A stretch of 64,000 bases of DNA from Noviherbaspirillum pedocola (GTDB lineage: Bacteria; Pseudomonadota; Gammaproteobacteria; Burkholderiales; Burkholderiaceae_D), in assembly GCF_016632335.1 (NCBI RefSeq), contig NZ_JAEPBG010000002.1, positions 620,001 through 684,000 on the forward strand, in the 5' to 3' direction. A model generated the notes under the pieces. The model saw only the letters and a list, made by a program, of their open reading frames with translations, did no database searches and had not been told where the DNA came from. The translations under genes were made by a program, and so were the position numbers. Below are positions 20,863-32,078 of the stretch, one piece after another. Within the stretch, counting starts at the first letter, position 1, and the number at the start of each line of letters is the position of its first letter.

Positions 20863-22350
20863 ATGGACACCCGATCCCGCGATCCCCAAACTCCCCCAAA
20901 GACGACAACTTCCCGACCGCGCCGCCTGCTCGGCAGCGTGATTGCCATTCTCGTGTTGCTTGCGCTTGCCGCGCTGGCCTGGCATCTCACTCACAAGCAA
21001 GAGCCGACTGCCGGCGCGCGCCCCGGCGCGCCTGGCGCACCCGGCGGCCGCGGCATGCCGGTGACCACCGTTGGCGTCGGCGCCGCCGAGCAGGTGGCGC
21101 TGCCGGTGACGCTGGATGCGATCGGCACCGTCACGCCGCCGGCCACCGTGACGGTTCGGCCGCAGGTGTCTGGCGTGATGCAGCAGGTACTGTTCACCGA
21201 AGGACAGGAAGTGAAGGCTGGCCAGGTGCTGGCGCTGATCGATCCGCGCCAGTTCGAAATGGCCTTGATGCAGGCCACCGGCCAGCGGCAGAAGGATGAA
21301 GCGCAGCTCGAGAATGCGCGTCTGACGCTGCAACGCTATCAGACGCTGCTCGCGCAGGATTCGATTGCGCGCCAGGATGTCGACACCCAGGCCGCGCTGG
21401 TGCGTCAGCTCGAAGGCACGGTGGTCGCCGACCGTGCCGCCGAAGGCACGGCCAAGCTCAATCTCGGCTACACCAAGGTCATGTCCCCGATCAGCGGCCG
21501 GGTCGGCCTGCGCAATGTGGATGTCGGCAATATCGTCAGCGGCAGCGATGCCAATGGCATCGCCGTGGTCACCCAGATCGCGCCTATCGATGTGGTGTTT
21601 GCCATTCCGCAGGATCGGGTGCCGGAACTGCGGCAGGACGCGCGCGGCGGCATGCATGTCACCGCGCTGGACCGCACCCGCAACACCGTGCTGGCCGAAG
21701 GCGGCTTCCACGCGCTGGACAACCAGGTCGATGTGCAGACCGGCACTGTCAAAGCCAAGGCGCGCTTCACCAATGAACAGCGCACGCTGTTTCCGAACCA
21801 GTTCGTCAATGTGCGGCTGTTGCTGCGCACGATACCGGAAGCGCTGACCGTGCCGGTCAATGCACTGCGCCATGGCAGCAATGGCGATTATGTGTATGTG
21901 CTCAATGCGCAGGAGCGCACCGTCGCCTTTCGCAAGGTCACGACCGGCCTGGCGACGGTAGACCGCGTGCAGATCGTGTCCGGTCTCGAAGCCGGTGAAA
22001 AGGTCATCACCGAGGGCGCCGACCGCCTGAAGGATGGCGACAAGGTAGCGCTGCCGGCCGATCGTCCGGCCACACCGCAAGGCACGGGCGGGCAGCGTCG
22101 ACGCCAGGGCGGTGCGGCCGGGCAGGGCGCAGGCAAGCGCGGCCACGGTGGCGACGCCGCGGCTGCCAATGCCGGCTCGAACAATGCCGACGCCAGCGGC
22201 AATACGACCGCTTCGACCGCGGCTGCCGGCAACGGCAGCACTTCCGCGCCGGGCGGAAACTCGGTCACCCCCGCCGCGGCCGACAAGGGCGGTACGTCCG
22301 CCATGCCGTCGCGCCCACGCAGCGCCGGCGCCAGCGGCCAGGAGCGCTGA
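20863..22350 (+). CDS. mdtA: RND efflux membrane-fusion protein, MdtA-like
   Basis: MdtA-type adaptors bridge the inner-membrane RND pump and the outer-membrane channel in the periplasm. The 495-residue protein has an N-terminal anchor (about 20-43), a Gly/Pro-rich linker, the split lipoyl domain ([24 protein letters not shown] and [19 protein letters not shown]), the alpha hairpin between them, and the beta-barrel and membrane-proximal domains. From about residue 397 the tail is nearly 100 residues of Gly/Ala/Asn/Ser/Thr low complexity, much longer than usual. It is the first gene of an mdtABC-outer membrane factor operon. Confidence 0.92.
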   Translation: MDTRSRDPQTPPKTTTSRPRRLLGSVIAILVLLALAALAWHLTHKQEPTAGARPGAPGAPGGRGMPVTTVGVGAAEQVALPVTLDAIGTVTPPATVTVRPQVSGVMQQVLFTEGQEVKAGQVLALIDPRQFEMALMQATGQRQKDEAQLENARLTLQRYQTLLAQDSIARQDVDTQAALVRQLEGTVVADRAAEGTAKLNLGYTKVMSPISGRVGLRNVDVGNIVSGSDANGIAVVTQIAPIDVVFAIPQDRVPELRQDARGGMHVTALDRTRNTVLAEGGFHALDNQVDVQTGTVKAKARFTNEQRTLFPNQFVNVRLLLRTIPEALTVPVNALRHGSNGDYVYVLNAQERTVAFRKVTTGLATVDRVQIVSGLEAGEKVITEGADRLKDGDKVALPADRPATPQGTGGQRRRQGGAAGQGAGKRGHGGDAAAANAGSNNADASGNTTASTAAAGNGSTSAPGGNSVTPAAADKGGTSAMPSRPRSAGASGQER

Positions 22351-22355
22351 AGCGC

Positions 22356-25300
22356 ATGGCCATGGGTCCATCCACGCCGTTCATCCGGCGTCCTGTCGCG
22401 ACTTCGCTCCTGATGCTGGCCATCGTGCTGGCCGGCATCATGGGTTTCCGCTTTCTGCCGCTGTCGGCGCTGCCGCAGGTCGACTTCCCGACGATACAGG
22501 TGCAGACGCTGTACCCGGGCGCGAGTCCCGAGGTGATGAGCCAGACCGTGACCGCGCCGCTGGAGCGTCAATTCGGCCAGATGGCGGGACTCACGCGCAT
22601 GAGCTCCACCAGCGCCGCCGGCGTGTCGGTAATCACGCTGCAGTTCGATCTGAGCCTGGCCCTCGATGTGGCGGAACAGGAAGTGCAGGCGGCGATCAAT
22701 GCCGGCTCCTCGCTGCTGCCGGCCGATCTGCCGGCGCCGCCGGTGTATGCGAAGGTCAATCCGGCGGACGCGCCGGTGCTGACGCTGGCCATCACGTCGG
22801 ACACGCTGCCAATGACCGAAGTGCAGAACCTGGTCAACACCCGTCTGGCATTGAAGATCAGCCAGGTCGCCGGCGTAGGCCTGGTGAGCCTGTCCGGCGG
22901 CCAGCGCCCGGCGGTGCGCATCCAGGCCGACAGCTCGCAGCTCGCGTCCTACGGACTAGGCCTGGACACGCTGCGCTCGGCGATCTCGGCTGCGAATGCC
23001 AACAGCGCCAAGGGCAGCTTCGATGGCCCGACGCGCGCCTACACCATCAATGCCAACGACCAGCTGCTGACCGCCGACGACTACAGCAACCTGATCATTG
23101 CCTATCGCAACGGCGCGCCGGTACGCCTGAAGAACGTGGCCCGCGTCGTCGACAGCGCCGAGAACGTCAAGCTCGGCGCCTGGGCCAATACCAAGCCGGC
23201 GATCATCCTGAATGTGCAGCGCCAGCCGGGCGCGAACGTGATCGCTACCGTCGATGCGATCAAGCGCCGCCTGCCGGAGCTGCAGGCGGGACTGCCGAAT
23301 TCGCTGCATGTCGATGTGCTGTCCGACCGCACCACCGGCATCCGCGCGTCGGTCGAGCATGTGGAAATCGAACTGGTGCTGGCGGTCGTGCTGGTGGTGC
23401 TGGTGATCTTCGCTTTCCTCAACAGCCTGCGCGCGACCATCATCGCCAGCCTGGCCGTGCCGATCTCGCTGATCGGCAGCTGCGGCGTGATGTACCTGCT
23501 CGGCTACAGCCTGAACAACCTGTCGCTGATGGCCCTGACGATTGCCACCGGCTTCGTCGTCGACGACGCCATCGTGATGATCGAGAACATCGCGCGCTAC
23601 ATCGAAGAAGGCGAGACGCCGATGGCCGCGGCCCTGAAGGGCGCGTCGCAGATCGGCTTCACCATCATCTCGCTCACGGTGTCGCTGATCGCGGTGCTGA
23701 TTCCGCTGCTGTTCATGGGCGATGTCGTCGGCCGGCTGTTCCGTGAGTTCGCGGTGACGCTGTCGATCACGATCCTGATCTCGGCCGTGGTGTCGCTGAC
23801 GCTGGTGCCGATGATGTCCGGCCGCTGGCTCAAAGCCCATCACACTGAGCGCAGCGACAGGCCTGAAGGCCGGGTGCAGCGCTTTTTCTCCGGCGTGATG
23901 CATCGCTACGATGGTTCGCTGCAATGGGTGCTCGAGCATCAGCCGCTGACCCTCATCGTGGCACTGGCCACGCTGGCGCTGACGGCGATCCTGTACATCG
24001 TGATTCCGAAGGGCCTGTTCCCGGTGCAGGACACCGGCCAGCTGCAGGCGCGGGTGCAGGCGGCGCAGTCGGTGTCATATGAAAAGATGGCCGAACTGCA
24101 GCAGGCAACCGCGCGCGCCATCCTCGAGGACCCGGATGTGGCCGGCCTGGCATCCTTCGTCGGCGTCGACGCCGCTAACACTACGATGCTGCATGCCGGA
24201 CGCATGCTGATCAACCTCAAGCCTGGTCATCGCAATCAGAACGACATCATGGAAAGCCTGCGCCAGCGCGCGCAGCGCATCGCCGGCGTGATTCTGCTGC
24301 TGCAACCGACGCAGGACCTGACCATCGATGCCGAAACCGGGCCGACGCAATATCGCGTCTCGATCGAGGGTGTAAGGAGCGCTGTCGTCAATGAATGGGC
24401 GAACCGGCTCGCGCAGCGCCTGGGCACGGTGCCGCAGGTACGCAACGTGGTCTCGGACGCCGGCGCCACCGGGCTGGCGGCAGTGGTCGACATCGATCGC
24501 GATACCGCGTCGCGGCTGTCGATTACCGCTGCATCCATTGACGACGCGCTGTACAGCGCCTTCGGCCAGCGTATCGTCTCCACCATCTTCACCGAGACCA
24601 ACCAGTACCGGGTCATTCTCGAAGCGCAGCAGGACGGCCTGGACACGCCGCAGGAGCTTGGCAACCTGCAGTTGAAAAGCGGCTCGGGCAAGGCCACGCC
24701 GCTGTCGGCCGTGGCGCAGGTCAGGCAGGAACAGGCGCCGCTGCAGATTACCCATGTGGCGCAGTATCCGGCCACGACGCTGGGCTTCGACACCGCGCCC
24801 GGCGTATCGCTGGGCCGCGCGGTGGACGCGATCCGATCCGCGGCGAAGGACATCGGCCTGCCGGCCTCGGTGACGATGAGCTTTCTCGGCGCGGCCGGCG
24901 CCTACCAGGCTTCGCTGTCGAACCAGCTATGGCTGATCCTGGCGGCGGTGGTCTGCGTCTACATCGTGCTCGGCGTGCTGTATGAAAGCTATGTGCATCC
25001 GCTGACGATCCTGTCGACGCTGCCGTCGGCCGGCGTCGGCGCGCTGCTGGCCTTGATGATTTCAGGCCAGGAGTTGGGCGTGATCGGCATCATCGGCATC
25101 ATCCTGCTGATCGGCATCGTCAAGAAGAACGCGATCATGATGATCGACTTCGCCATCGACGCCGAGCGCAACGATGGCATGGCGCCGCGCGATGCGATCC
25201 ACCAGGCGGCGCTCCTGCGCTTCCGTCCGATCCTGATGACCACGCTGGCCGCGCTGTTCGCCGCGGTGCCGCTGATGTTTGGCTGGGGCGAGGGCGCCGA

Positions 25301-25463
25301 GCTGCGCCGGCCGCTGGGCCTGTCCATCTTCGGCGGCCTGATCGTCAGCCAGTTGCTCACGCTGTACACCACGCCGGTGATTTACCTTGCCTTCGACCGG
25401 CTGGGCGCAGGGCGGCGTCGCGCCGACATGCCGGGGGCGGGGTCAGAAGGAGCGGACGCGTGA
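22356..25463 (+). CDS. mdtB: RND multidrug efflux pump subunit, MdtB-like
   Basis: This is an inner-membrane proton-driven pump of the HAE1-RND family, working as a heterotrimer with the next gene in MdtBC systems. The 1035 residues show the N-terminal [10 protein letters not shown] start, twelve predicted membrane spans, and two large periplasmic loops. The proton-relay [19 protein letters not shown] in TM4 has the paired Asp. The Lys-containing [15 protein letters not shown] block is in TM10. It lies five bases after mdtA and overlaps mdtC by four bases. Natural substrates cannot be told from sequence. Confidence 0.94.
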   Translation: MAMGPSTPFIRRPVATSLLMLAIVLAGIMGFRFLPLSALPQVDFPTIQVQTLYPGASPEVMSQTVTAPLERQFGQMAGLTRMSSTSAAGVSVITLQFDLSLALDVAEQEVQAAINAGSSLLPADLPAPPVYAKVNPADAPVLTLAITSDTLPMTEVQNLVNTRLALKISQVAGVGLVSLSGGQRPAVRIQADSSQLASYGLGLDTLRSAISAANANSAKGSFDGPTRAYTINANDQLLTADDYSNLIIAYRNGAPVRLKNVARVVDSAENVKLGAWANTKPAIILNVQRQPGANVIATVDAIKRRLPELQAGLPNSLHVDVLSDRTTGIRASVEHVEIELVLAVVLVVLVIFAFLNSLRATIIASLAVPISLIGSCGVMYLLGYSLNNLSLMALTIATGFVVDDAIVMIENIARYIEEGETPMAAALKGASQIGFTIISLTVSLIAVLIPLLFMGDVVGRLFREFAVTLSITILISAVVSLTLVPMMSGRWLKAHHTERSDRPEGRVQRFFSGVMHRYDGSLQWVLEHQPLTLIVALATLALTAILYIVIPKGLFPVQDTGQLQARVQAAQSVSYEKMAELQQATARAILEDPDVAGLASFVGVDAANTTMLHAGRMLINLKPGHRNQNDIMESLRQRAQRIAGVILLLQPTQDLTIDAETGPTQYRVSIEGVRSAVVNEWANRLAQRLGTVPQVRNVVSDAGATGLAAVVDIDRDTASRLSITAASIDDALYSAFGQRIVSTIFTETNQYRVILEAQQDGLDTPQELGNLQLKSGSGKATPLSAVAQVRQEQAPLQITHVAQYPATTLGFDTAPGVSLGRAVDAIRSAAKDIGLPASVTMSFLGAAGAYQASLSNQLWLILAAVVCVYIVLGVLYESYVHPLTILSTLPSAGVGALLALMISGQELGVIGIIGIILLIGIVKKNAIMMIDFAIDAERNDGMAPRDAIHQAALLRFRPILMTTLAALFAAVPLMFGWGEGAELRRPLGLSIFGGLIVSQLLTLYTTPVIYLAFDRLGAGRRRADMPGAGSEGADA

Positions 25464-28400
25464 ATCTGTCCGCTCCGTTCGTGCGGCGGCCGATCGCCAC
25501 GGTGCTGTTGACCATTGGTCTGGCGTTAGCCGGCATCGCCGCCTTTCTGGTGCTGCCGGTATCGCCGCTGCCGCAAGTCGATTTCCCGGTCATCTCGGTC
25601 AGCGCCAGCCTGCCCGGCGCCAGCCCGGAAACCATGGCCACCAGCGTGGCCACGCCGCTGGAGCGGCGGCTCGGCGTCATTGCCGGCGTCAATGAAATGA
25701 CGTCCACCAGCGGCAACGGCTCGACCCGCATCAACCTGCAGTTCGATCTGTCGCGCAAAATCGATGCCGCCGCGCGCGAGGTGCAGGCCGCGATCAATGC
25801 CTCACGCGTCGACCTGCCGGCCACGCTGCGCAGCAATCCGACCTACCGCAAGGCCAATCCCGCCGATGCGCCGGTGATGATCCTGGCGCTGACCTCCAGC
25901 ACCCGCACGCCGGGGCAGATGTATGACGAAGTCTCGAACGTGGTGCAGCAGCGGCTGTCGCAGGTCAGGGGCGTGGGCGATGTCGAGATCGGCGGCGGCT
26001 CGCTGCCCGCCGTGCGCGTGGAACTGCTGCCTTTCGCGCTGAACCGTCTTGGCGTATCCATGGAAGATGCGCGCGCCGCCATCCAGGCCAGCAATGCCAA
26101 CCGCCCGAAAGGCGAGCTCGAAGGCGAAGGCCGCCGGCTGCAGATCTACACCCGCTCGTCAGCGACCAATGGGCGCAATGCCTCGGACTACAAGGGCCTC
26201 ATCGTCGGCTGGCGCAACAATGCGCCGGTGCGGCTCCAGGACGTGGCGCGGGTCACCGACGGCGTCGAAAACAGCCGTACCCTCGGCCTGTTCAATGGCA
26301 AGCCGGCGATCATCGTGCTCATCACCAAGCAACCGGATGCCAACGTGATCAGCACGGTTGACGGCATCCGCGCACTGATTCCCGAGCTGCAGGCGCAGCT
26401 GCCGCCCGACGTGACGCTGCAGGTCGCCAGCGACCGTACGATTTCGATCCGTTCGGCGCTGCATGAAATCGAATTGACGCTGGTGATCGCGGTGCTGCTC
26501 GTGGTGCTGGTGGTCGGGCTGTTCCTGCGCAACCTGCGCGCGACCATCGTTCCGACGGTAGCCACCGTGGTGTCGCTGCTGGGCACCTTCGGCGTGATGT
26601 ACTTCCTCGGCTTTTCGCTGAACAACCTGTCGCTGATGGCGCTGACGGTAGCCACCGGCTTCGTCGTCGACGATGCCATCGTGGTGCTGGAAAACACCAG
26701 CCGCCACATCGAGGCCGGCATGAATCGCTTTCAGGCGGCGATGCTGGGCGCGCGCGAGGTCGGCTTCACCGTGCTGTCGATCAGCCTGTCGCTGGTGGCG
26801 GTGTTCATTCCACTCCTGTTCATGGGCGGGCAGGTCGGACGATTGTTTCGCGAGTTCGCGGTCACGCTGTCGGCCGCGGTGCTGATCTCGCTGGTGATTT
26901 CGCTGACTACCACGCCGATGATGTGCGCCTGGCTGCTGAAGTCCGGCCATGCCGAGCGGCCGCCGGGCCGCATCGCGCGCTGGCTCGAACGCGGCTTCTC
27001 CGCCATGCAGCGCGGTTACGAGATTTCGCTGGACTGGGCGCTGTCCGCGCGCTGGCTGGTGCTGTTCATCCTGGTTGCCGTGATCGGCCTGAACGTCTAT
27101 CTGTTCAAGGCCGCGCCCAAGGGTTTCTTCCCGACGCAGGACACCGGACAGATCAGCGGCGGCGTGCGCGCCGACCAGAGCATTTCCTTCGAAGCGATGC
27201 AGGGCAAGCTGCGCGAACTGGTCGACGTCATCAAGCGCGACCCGGCAGTCGACACCGTGGTCGGTTTCACCGGCGGGTCTCGCGCCGGCGGCGGCTTCAT
27301 GTTCATCAATCTGAAGCCGCCAAACCAGCGCGATGTGCGTGGACAGGCCGTGATCAACCGCCTGCGGCCGCAACTGGCGAAGGTCACCGGTGTGCGCCTG
27401 TTCCTGAACCCGGTGCAGGACTTGCGCATGGGTGGGCGCTCCAGCAATTCGACCTATCAATACACCTTGAAAGGCGAGAACGCCGCCGAGCTGAAACGCT
27501 GGGCGACGCGGCTGGCCGATGCGATGCGCAGCCGTGCCGAGTTGACCGATATCGACACCGATCAGGAGGAAAACGGCGTCGAGACCTTCGTCACCGTCGA
27601 CCGCGACACCGCGGCCAAGCTCGGCGTGAATGCGCGCGATGTTGACAATGCGCTCTACAACAGCTTCGGCCAGCGCCAGGTTGCCACCATCTACGATGAG
27701 CTGAACCAGTACCACGTGATCATGGAGGTCGCGCCACGCTACGCGAAGAGCCCGGAATCGCTGCGCGACCTGTATGTGCCGGCGCGCGGCGCGGCGGCCA
27801 GCTTCGCATCCACGTCTTCGCTGGGCGCCGGCGCCAACACCGCGGCCAGCACCGCCCTTGCCAGCACTGCGACTTCCGCTACCGGCAGCACGACCGGCAC
27901 ATCGAGCGCGGCAGGCGCATCCACCGGGACGACTGCCACGGCCGGTACGAGCGGCGCCGTGACCACCGCCAGCAGCGGCAGCGCCGCATCCAGCGTGATC
28001 AATCCGGCGCTGCGCGACCAGTCCAGCGGCTCGGCGCTTTCCACGACGCCAACGAAGCTGGTGCCGCTATCCGCCTTCGCGCAGTTCGCGGAGCGGGCCA
28101 CGGCGACGTCGGTCAGCCACCAGGATGCCGAGCTGGCCACGACCATTTCCTTCAACCTCGCCGACGGCGTGCCGCTGTCCACCGGCCAGGATGCGGTGCG
28201 TCAGGCCGAGGCCGACATCGGCATGCCGACCACGGTGCGCGGCAGCTTCGAAGGCACCGCGCGCGGCGCGCAGGATACGCAGAACCAGCAGCCGCTACTG
28301 ATCCTGGCAGCGCTGGTGGTGATCTACATCGTGCTCGGCGTGCTGTATGAAAGCCTGGTGCATCCGCTGACCGTGCTGTCGACGCTGCCGTCGGCCGGCG

Positions 28401-28837
28401 TCGGCGCGGTGCTGGCGCTGCTGATGTTCAACATGGACTTTTCCATCATTGCGTTGATCGGCGTGTTTCTGCTGATCGGCATCGTGAAGAAGAACGCGAT
28501 TTTGATCATCGACTTCGCGCTCGAAGCCGAGCGTTCGCGCGGCTTGTCTGCGGTCGAAGCGGTGCGTGAAGCCTGCCTGCTGCGCTTTCGTCCGATCCTG
28601 ATGACGACGATGGCCGCGGCCCTGGGCGCGCTGCCGCTGGCCATCGGCTTCGGCGAAGGCTCGGAGTTGCGCCAGCCGCTGGGCGTGGCCATCATCGGCG
28701 GGCTCATTGCCAGCCAGGTGCTGACGCTGTTGACCACGCCAGTGGTCTATCTCTTCCTCGACAAGCTGCGCCGCCGCAGCGACGACGAGCGTCTGCTGGC
28801 GCGCGTGGCTGAACCCGATCCTTCCCATTCCTCCTGA
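25460..28837 (+). CDS. mdtC: RND multidrug efflux pump subunit, MdtC-like, with large insertion
   Basis: This is the second RND subunit, with GTG start overlapping the mdtB stop. It shares the architecture of mdt[22 protein letters not shown]4 [16 protein letters not shown] with the proton-relay Asp pair, and TM10 [16 protein letters not shown]. It is 1125 residues, about 90 longer than normal. The extra length is one Ser/Thr/Ala/Gly-only block at about 775-863 in the second periplasmic loop, between [10 protein letters not shown] and [11 protein letters not shown]. The insertion keeps the frame, so the pump is probably functional. Confidence 0.94.
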   Translation: MNLSAPFVRRPIATVLLTIGLALAGIAAFLVLPVSPLPQVDFPVISVSASLPGASPETMATSVATPLERRLGVIAGVNEMTSTSGNGSTRINLQFDLSRKIDAAAREVQAAINASRVDLPATLRSNPTYRKANPADAPVMILALTSSTRTPGQMYDEVSNVVQQRLSQVRGVGDVEIGGGSLPAVRVELLPFALNRLGVSMEDARAAIQASNANRPKGELEGEGRRLQIYTRSSATNGRNASDYKGLIVGWRNNAPVRLQDVARVTDGVENSRTLGLFNGKPAIIVLITKQPDANVISTVDGIRALIPELQAQLPPDVTLQVASDRTISIRSALHEIELTLVIAVLLVVLVVGLFLRNLRATIVPTVATVVSLLGTFGVMYFLGFSLNNLSLMALTVATGFVVDDAIVVLENTSRHIEAGMNRFQAAMLGAREVGFTVLSISLSLVAVFIPLLFMGGQVGRLFREFAVTLSAAVLISLVISLTTTPMMCAWLLKSGHAERPPGRIARWLERGFSAMQRGYEISLDWALSARWLVLFILVAVIGLNVYLFKAAPKGFFPTQDTGQISGGVRADQSISFEAMQGKLRELVDVIKRDPAVDTVVGFTGGSRAGGGFMFINLKPPNQRDVRGQAVINRLRPQLAKVTGVRLFLNPVQDLRMGGRSSNSTYQYTLKGENAAELKRWATRLADAMRSRAELTDIDTDQEENGVETFVTVDRDTAAKLGVNARDVDNALYNSFGQRQVATIYDELNQYHVIMEVAPRYAKSPESLRDLYVPARGAAASFASTSSLGAGANTAASTALASTATSATGSTTGTSSAAGASTGTTATAGTSGAVTTASSGSAASSVINPALRDQSSGSALSTTPTKLVPLSAFAQFAERATATSVSHQDAELATTISFNLADGVPLSTGQDAVRQAEADIGMPTTVRGSFEGTARGAQDTQNQQPLLILAALVVIYIVLGVLYESLVHPLTVLSTLPSAGVGAVLALLMFNMDFSIIALIGVFLLIGIVKKNAILIIDFALEAERSRGLSAVEAVREACLLRFRPILMTTMAAALGALPLAIGFGEGSELRQPLGVAIIGGLIASQVLTLLTTPVVYLFLDKLRRRSDDERLLARVAEPDPSHSS

Positions 28838-28856
28838 TTCCTTCTGATTTCTTCCG

Positions 28857-30302
28857 ATGCGCCAGATCCTTCGTTCCCGCACCCATCGAACATTGCGCAC
28901 CGTGCTTGTCGCGGCCTTGTTGGCACCGCTCGCCGGCTGCGTACTCGGCCCCCGTTATGAAACACCGCAGGTGAGCACGCCGGCACAGTTCAAGGAAGCG
29001 GGCGACTGGGTACTGGCCACGCCGGCCGACGACGCCGCGCGCGGTGCATGGTGGCGCGTGTTTGGCGATCCGGTGCTCGATGCGTTGGCGGCACAGGTTG
29101 CGGTATCGAACCAGAACGTGGCCGCGGCAGCCGCAGCGTATGACCAGGCGCGCTCGCTGGTACGGCAGCAGCGCGCCTCGCTGTTCCCGGTGGTGACGCT
29201 CGATGGCGCCGCCAATCGCAGCAGCAGCGGCACGGGCAGCGGCGGCACCATCGCTTCCCGTATTGGCAATACCTATCAGGTCTCGATGGGCGCGAGCTGG
29301 GAACCGGATGTCTGGGGACGCTTGCGCCTCGGCGTTGCCGGCGCAAGCGCCAGTGCCCAGGCCAGCGCGGCCGATCTCGCTTCGGCGCAGCTGTCGGCGC
29401 AGGGCGAACTCGTGGTCGATTACCTGAACCTGCGAGAGGCCGATGTGCAATCGCAGCTGCTGGCCGAAACCATCGCTGCCTATCAGCGCGCGCTCCAGAT
29501 CGCGCAGAACCGCTACGCTGCGGGCATCGCTCCGAAAACCGATGTGCTGCAGGCGCAAACGCAGCTGGCCAATGCCCAGGCCGACTTGGTCGCGTTGCAG
29601 CAGAACCGCGCGCAATACGAGCATGCCATCGCGGTCCTGATCGGTAAGCCGCCGGCCGAGTTCACGCTGGAATCGGTCGTCTGGCAGCCGACGGTGCCGC
29701 AGGTGCCGCTGATGTTGCCGGCCATGCTGCTGGAGCGTCGCCCCGACATCGCCGCCGCCGAGCGCTCGGTGGCCGCGGCCAACGCGCAGATCGGCATTGC
29801 GCAGGCGGGTTATTTCCCGAGCATCGGCTTGTCGGGTTCGTATGGCACGAACGGTAGCCGGGTGGCGGATCTGTTCTCGACCTCGGCCGCGGGCTGGTCG
29901 CTCGGCGCCTCGCTGGCGCAACGCATCTTCGATGCCGGCGCAGTCAGCGCACAGGTGGCTTCGGCACGCGCCGCGCAGCGGCGCGCCGCCGCAATCTATC
30001 GGCAAACCGTATTGACGGCCTTCCAGGATGTCGAAGACCAGTTGTCGGCGAACCGCATCCTGGAAAAGCAGCTCGATCTGCGCCGCACTGCGTCCGAGGC
30101 CGCGAACCAGGCCGAGCAGCAGGTGCTGAACCGTTACAAGGCGGGGCAGGTGGCTTATACGGACGTCATTACCGCGCAGACCACGGCGTTGTCGGCACGT
30201 CGCACGCTGGCGCAGCTGCAGGCGAACCGGCAGAGCGCGGCGGTTGCGTTGATACAGGCCCTGGGTGGCGGATGGCAGGGGTTGGGTGTGGCGGGCGAGT
30301 GA
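28857..30302 (+). CDS. Outer-membrane efflux channel lipoprotein, NodT/OprM family
   Basis: This TolC-like channel completes the tripartite pump. The 481-residue precursor has a signal peptide ending in the lipobox LAGC (Cys about residue 24), so it is lipid-anchored. Two TolC-type repeats follow, with the conserved WWRVFGDPVLDALAAQ, NRYAAGIAPKTDVLQAQ, ERRPDIAAAERSVAAANAQIG and RYKAGQVAYTDVITAQT segments. It begins 19 bases after mdtC and ends the operon. Confidence 0.93.
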   Translation: MRQILRSRTHRTLRTVLVAALLAPLAGCVLGPRYETPQVSTPAQFKEAGDWVLATPADDAARGAWWRVFGDPVLDALAAQVAVSNQNVAAAAAAYDQARSLVRQQRASLFPVVTLDGAANRSSSGTGSGGTIASRIGNTYQVSMGASWEPDVWGRLRLGVAGASASAQASAADLASAQLSAQGELVVDYLNLREADVQSQLLAETIAAYQRALQIAQNRYAAGIAPKTDVLQAQTQLANAQADLVALQQNRAQYEHAIAVLIGKPPAEFTLESVVWQPTVPQVPLMLPAMLLERRPDIAAAERSVAAANAQIGIAQAGYFPSIGLSGSYGTNGSRVADLFSTSAAGWSLGASLAQRIFDAGAVSAQVASARAAQRRAAAIYRQTVLTAFQDVEDQLSANRILEKQLDLRRTASEAANQAEQQVLNRYKAGQVAYTDVITAQTTALSARRTLAQLQANRQSAAVALIQALGGGWQGLGVAGE

Positions 30303-30554
30303 AGTGGGCTTCGGCAAGTCCGGGTAAGCCGGACGTGGCGCAGCATCACCGCATGCGATAGGCCGAAGCCACTGGCCGTACGGAAGGCTGGATGCCGCCC
30401 AAGGCTGGATGCTGAACGGTCGACGGTTCGGATTTTCCGGAAGGGGAAGGATCTTTGTTTTACCGAATGCGAATCGTTCTGCGTGGAGAAGCACAAAGCG
30501 CCGCAATTTTGCGGTCAATGAAGCGCATCCATCCCGTTCAAGGAGAACCCTGCC
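30303..30554 (+). promoter_or_regulatory. Upstream region of the orphan gene
   Basis: This 252-base gap contains a small inverted repeat GTCCG-N7-CGGAC near 30319-30335 just after the efflux operon. The second half is AT-richer than its surroundings (TTTGTTTTACCGAATGCG). AAGGAGAA before ATG 30555 is a strong ribosome site. I see no convincing -35/-10 pair and no plant-inducible-promoter or hrp-box consensus. Confidence 0.4.
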
Positions 30555-31559
30555 ATGTTCACGAGTCCTGTAACCGGTCTAACCTCACATCCTGACGCAC
30601 GGCCCCACGACGCCGGAAGTACAGCAGGCAACTCGCGGCCTGCCTGCAAGCCGCCAGGTCTGCGACAGAGTCATGCCCGTGGAATGTGTAGCGATGCACC
30701 GGAAGCGGTAGATCCCAAGGCGATGAGCAAGACAGGAGCCATTGCGCTCGTCAGTAGAAACCGAAGCGCACCGTGCGCAGCGTCTGCGATTGAGGGGCCG
30801 GACAAGGCGTCCACTTCTGCGCCGGATCAAGACCGGCAATCCCATGCCAACAAGGCGACGGATTTGAATCGGCGACATGTCGGGCGCTTTCTTTCGCCGG
30901 TGAAAAAGGCGATTCGCCACTTTTCAGGCACGGCGATCGGCGCGGCAATCAAGCAGAACCTGGATAACTCGGATCTTGCGCACAGGATGTCGTTTGAAGA
31001 CATCAGGCGTTGTCTGGATTCGTATCCGATCGATAGTGAGCGAGTGGAGGACATGATCCGCACGCTCACGATCCCGGCGCGGGACTACGGCGGCGTGCTG
31101 AAAGGCGATCGGCAATATTACGACTACGTCAAGGCCAATACCCAAAACAAGCGCAAGGGCAAGCAAAAGGAGCACACGAAGGCGGTTCTGGCGGAACTTC
31201 TCAATTCCAGTCCCTTCAATCTGCGCCCGGGCAACAGCGCCGAGAACCGATCCCTAGGCAAGGCTTTCGATCCGAATCTTGACAAGACTGGGAAAAAGAC
31301 TCCGCTGTCTCAAAGCATCGACGACTTGGGAAAGAAGCACACCGGCATCCTTTCGCCGGCCAAGGACTTTAATGCCGGAATCAATCGCCGGCCCGACAAC
31401 GTAGACCAGGATGCAACTCCCGAGCACAGAAGCTCCACATCGTTGACGCGGGAAGCGGAAGGGCACTTTGAAAAAAGTCTGTTATCAGCTTTTGGCGGGG
31501 CGAAAATGCGCAAGTATCCTGATTCGCAGCCTTTTAGCAGTCTTGCGTCGCGCTGCTGA
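30555..31559 (+). CDS. Orphan hypothetical protein, 334 residues
   Basis: I cannot assign this protein. The start is supported by AAGGAGAA about ten bases upstream. The first 100 residues are polar, rich in Ser, Ala, Pro, Gly and Asp, and look disordered. A basic middle part (about 105-215) looks folded and helical, with RFLSPVKKAIRHF, a Gly/Ala stretch FSGTAIGAAIKQ, MSFEDIRRCLDSYPIDSE and a Lys/Gln cluster KRKGKQKEH. The last 120 residues are polar again. No signal peptide or membrane span is seen. Codon use looks less GC-biased than its neighbours, suggesting transfer. The polar N-terminus is compatible with a secreted effector but proves nothing. Confidence 0.72.
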   Translation: MFTSPVTGLTSHPDARPHDAGSTAGNSRPACKPPGLRQSHARGMCSDAPEAVDPKAMSKTGAIALVSRNRSAPCAASAIEGPDKASTSAPDQDRQSHANKATDLNRRHVGRFLSPVKKAIRHFSGTAIGAAIKQNLDNSDLAHRMSFEDIRRCLDSYPIDSERVEDMIRTLTIPARDYGGVLKGDRQYYDYVKANTQNKRKGKQKEHTKAVLAELLNSSPFNLRPGNSAENRSLGKAFDPNLDKTGKKTPLSQSIDDLGKKHTGILSPAKDFNAGINRRPDNVDQDATPEHRSSTSLTREAEGHFEKSLLSAFGGAKMRKYPDSQPFSSLASRC

Positions 31560-31625
31560 CTGAACAGGCGGGCCGGATGGCAAATCGGATCACAGGTTCG
31601 GTGAGCATACTTGCCCGCACCCGTC

Positions 31626-31647
31626 GCTGCAGCACGTCTGCTGCAGC
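31626..31647. other. Perfect hairpin between convergent genes
   Basis: GCTGCAGCA-CGTC-TGCTGCAGC is a perfect nine-pair stem with a tetraloop. It lies 67 bases past the orphan gene and faces the convergent coiled-coil gene. It has no T run, so it may be a stability element or a weak bidirectional terminator. Confidence 0.5.
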
Positions 31648-31704
31648 TGTGCTCGACAATCCGCTGCGCAACCTGGGTTGAGCTTGCGCTGCGAGGCCCA
31701 AGTT

Positions 31705-31720
31705 CGTGACGCTTGTCACG
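31705..31720. other. Perfect inverted repeat CGTGAC-GCTT-GTCACG
   Basis: This six-pair stem with a four-base loop lies about 15 bases beyond the stop of the minus-strand coiled-coil gene. It may help end that transcript. No T tract is present on either side. Confidence 0.4.
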
Positions 31721-31735
31721 CTTCGCAAACGCAGG

Positions 31736-31969
31736 CTAGATCAACTCCAATCGTCGTTCGATACGCTGCACCCGCTCCGCCAGCTTTTCCATTGCGATCT
31801 GCTGAAGAGCCGCGTCCTCATGGAGATGCAGGTGACTGCGGCGCAGGTCGACGACCGAGTTGTCGATGCTCACCATTCTCTGACGCATATCGGAAATGTC
31901 GGATCTGACGTCGGCAAGCGCGGCCCGCATGGCCTTGAGGTGTTCAAGGATCAGATTGTCCGTATGCAT
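31736..31969 (-). CDS. Small coiled-coil protein
   Basis: This 77-residue, wholly helical, charged protein begins MHTDNLILEHLKAMRAAL, with heptad spacing and a C-terminal VQRIERRLEL. Similar short proteins of unknown function are common in proteobacteria and presumably oligomerise. The start at 31969 follows a strong GGGAGGAAAC; the frame stays open upstream to 32017 without a ribosome site. No partner can be inferred from the neighbours. Confidence 0.75.
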   Translation of the reverse strand: MHTDNLILEHLKAMRAALADVRSDISDMRQRMVSIDNSVVDLRRSHLHLHEDAALQQIAMEKLAERVQRIERRLELI

Positions 31970-32078
31970 GTTTCCTCCCGTATTGGCACTCCTGGCCGTG
32001 GAGCGATGGGTAGGCAAATCTTGCCGGGCCGACGCGCGAGCCTACCGCAAAAGTCGACCGAATGGTGAAATATTGTGT

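Noticed and set aside
30303..30554. Possible plant-inducible or hrp promoter before the orphan gene
   Set aside because: TTCGG-like and GGAA-like words occur, but the required spacing to a second half-site is absent.
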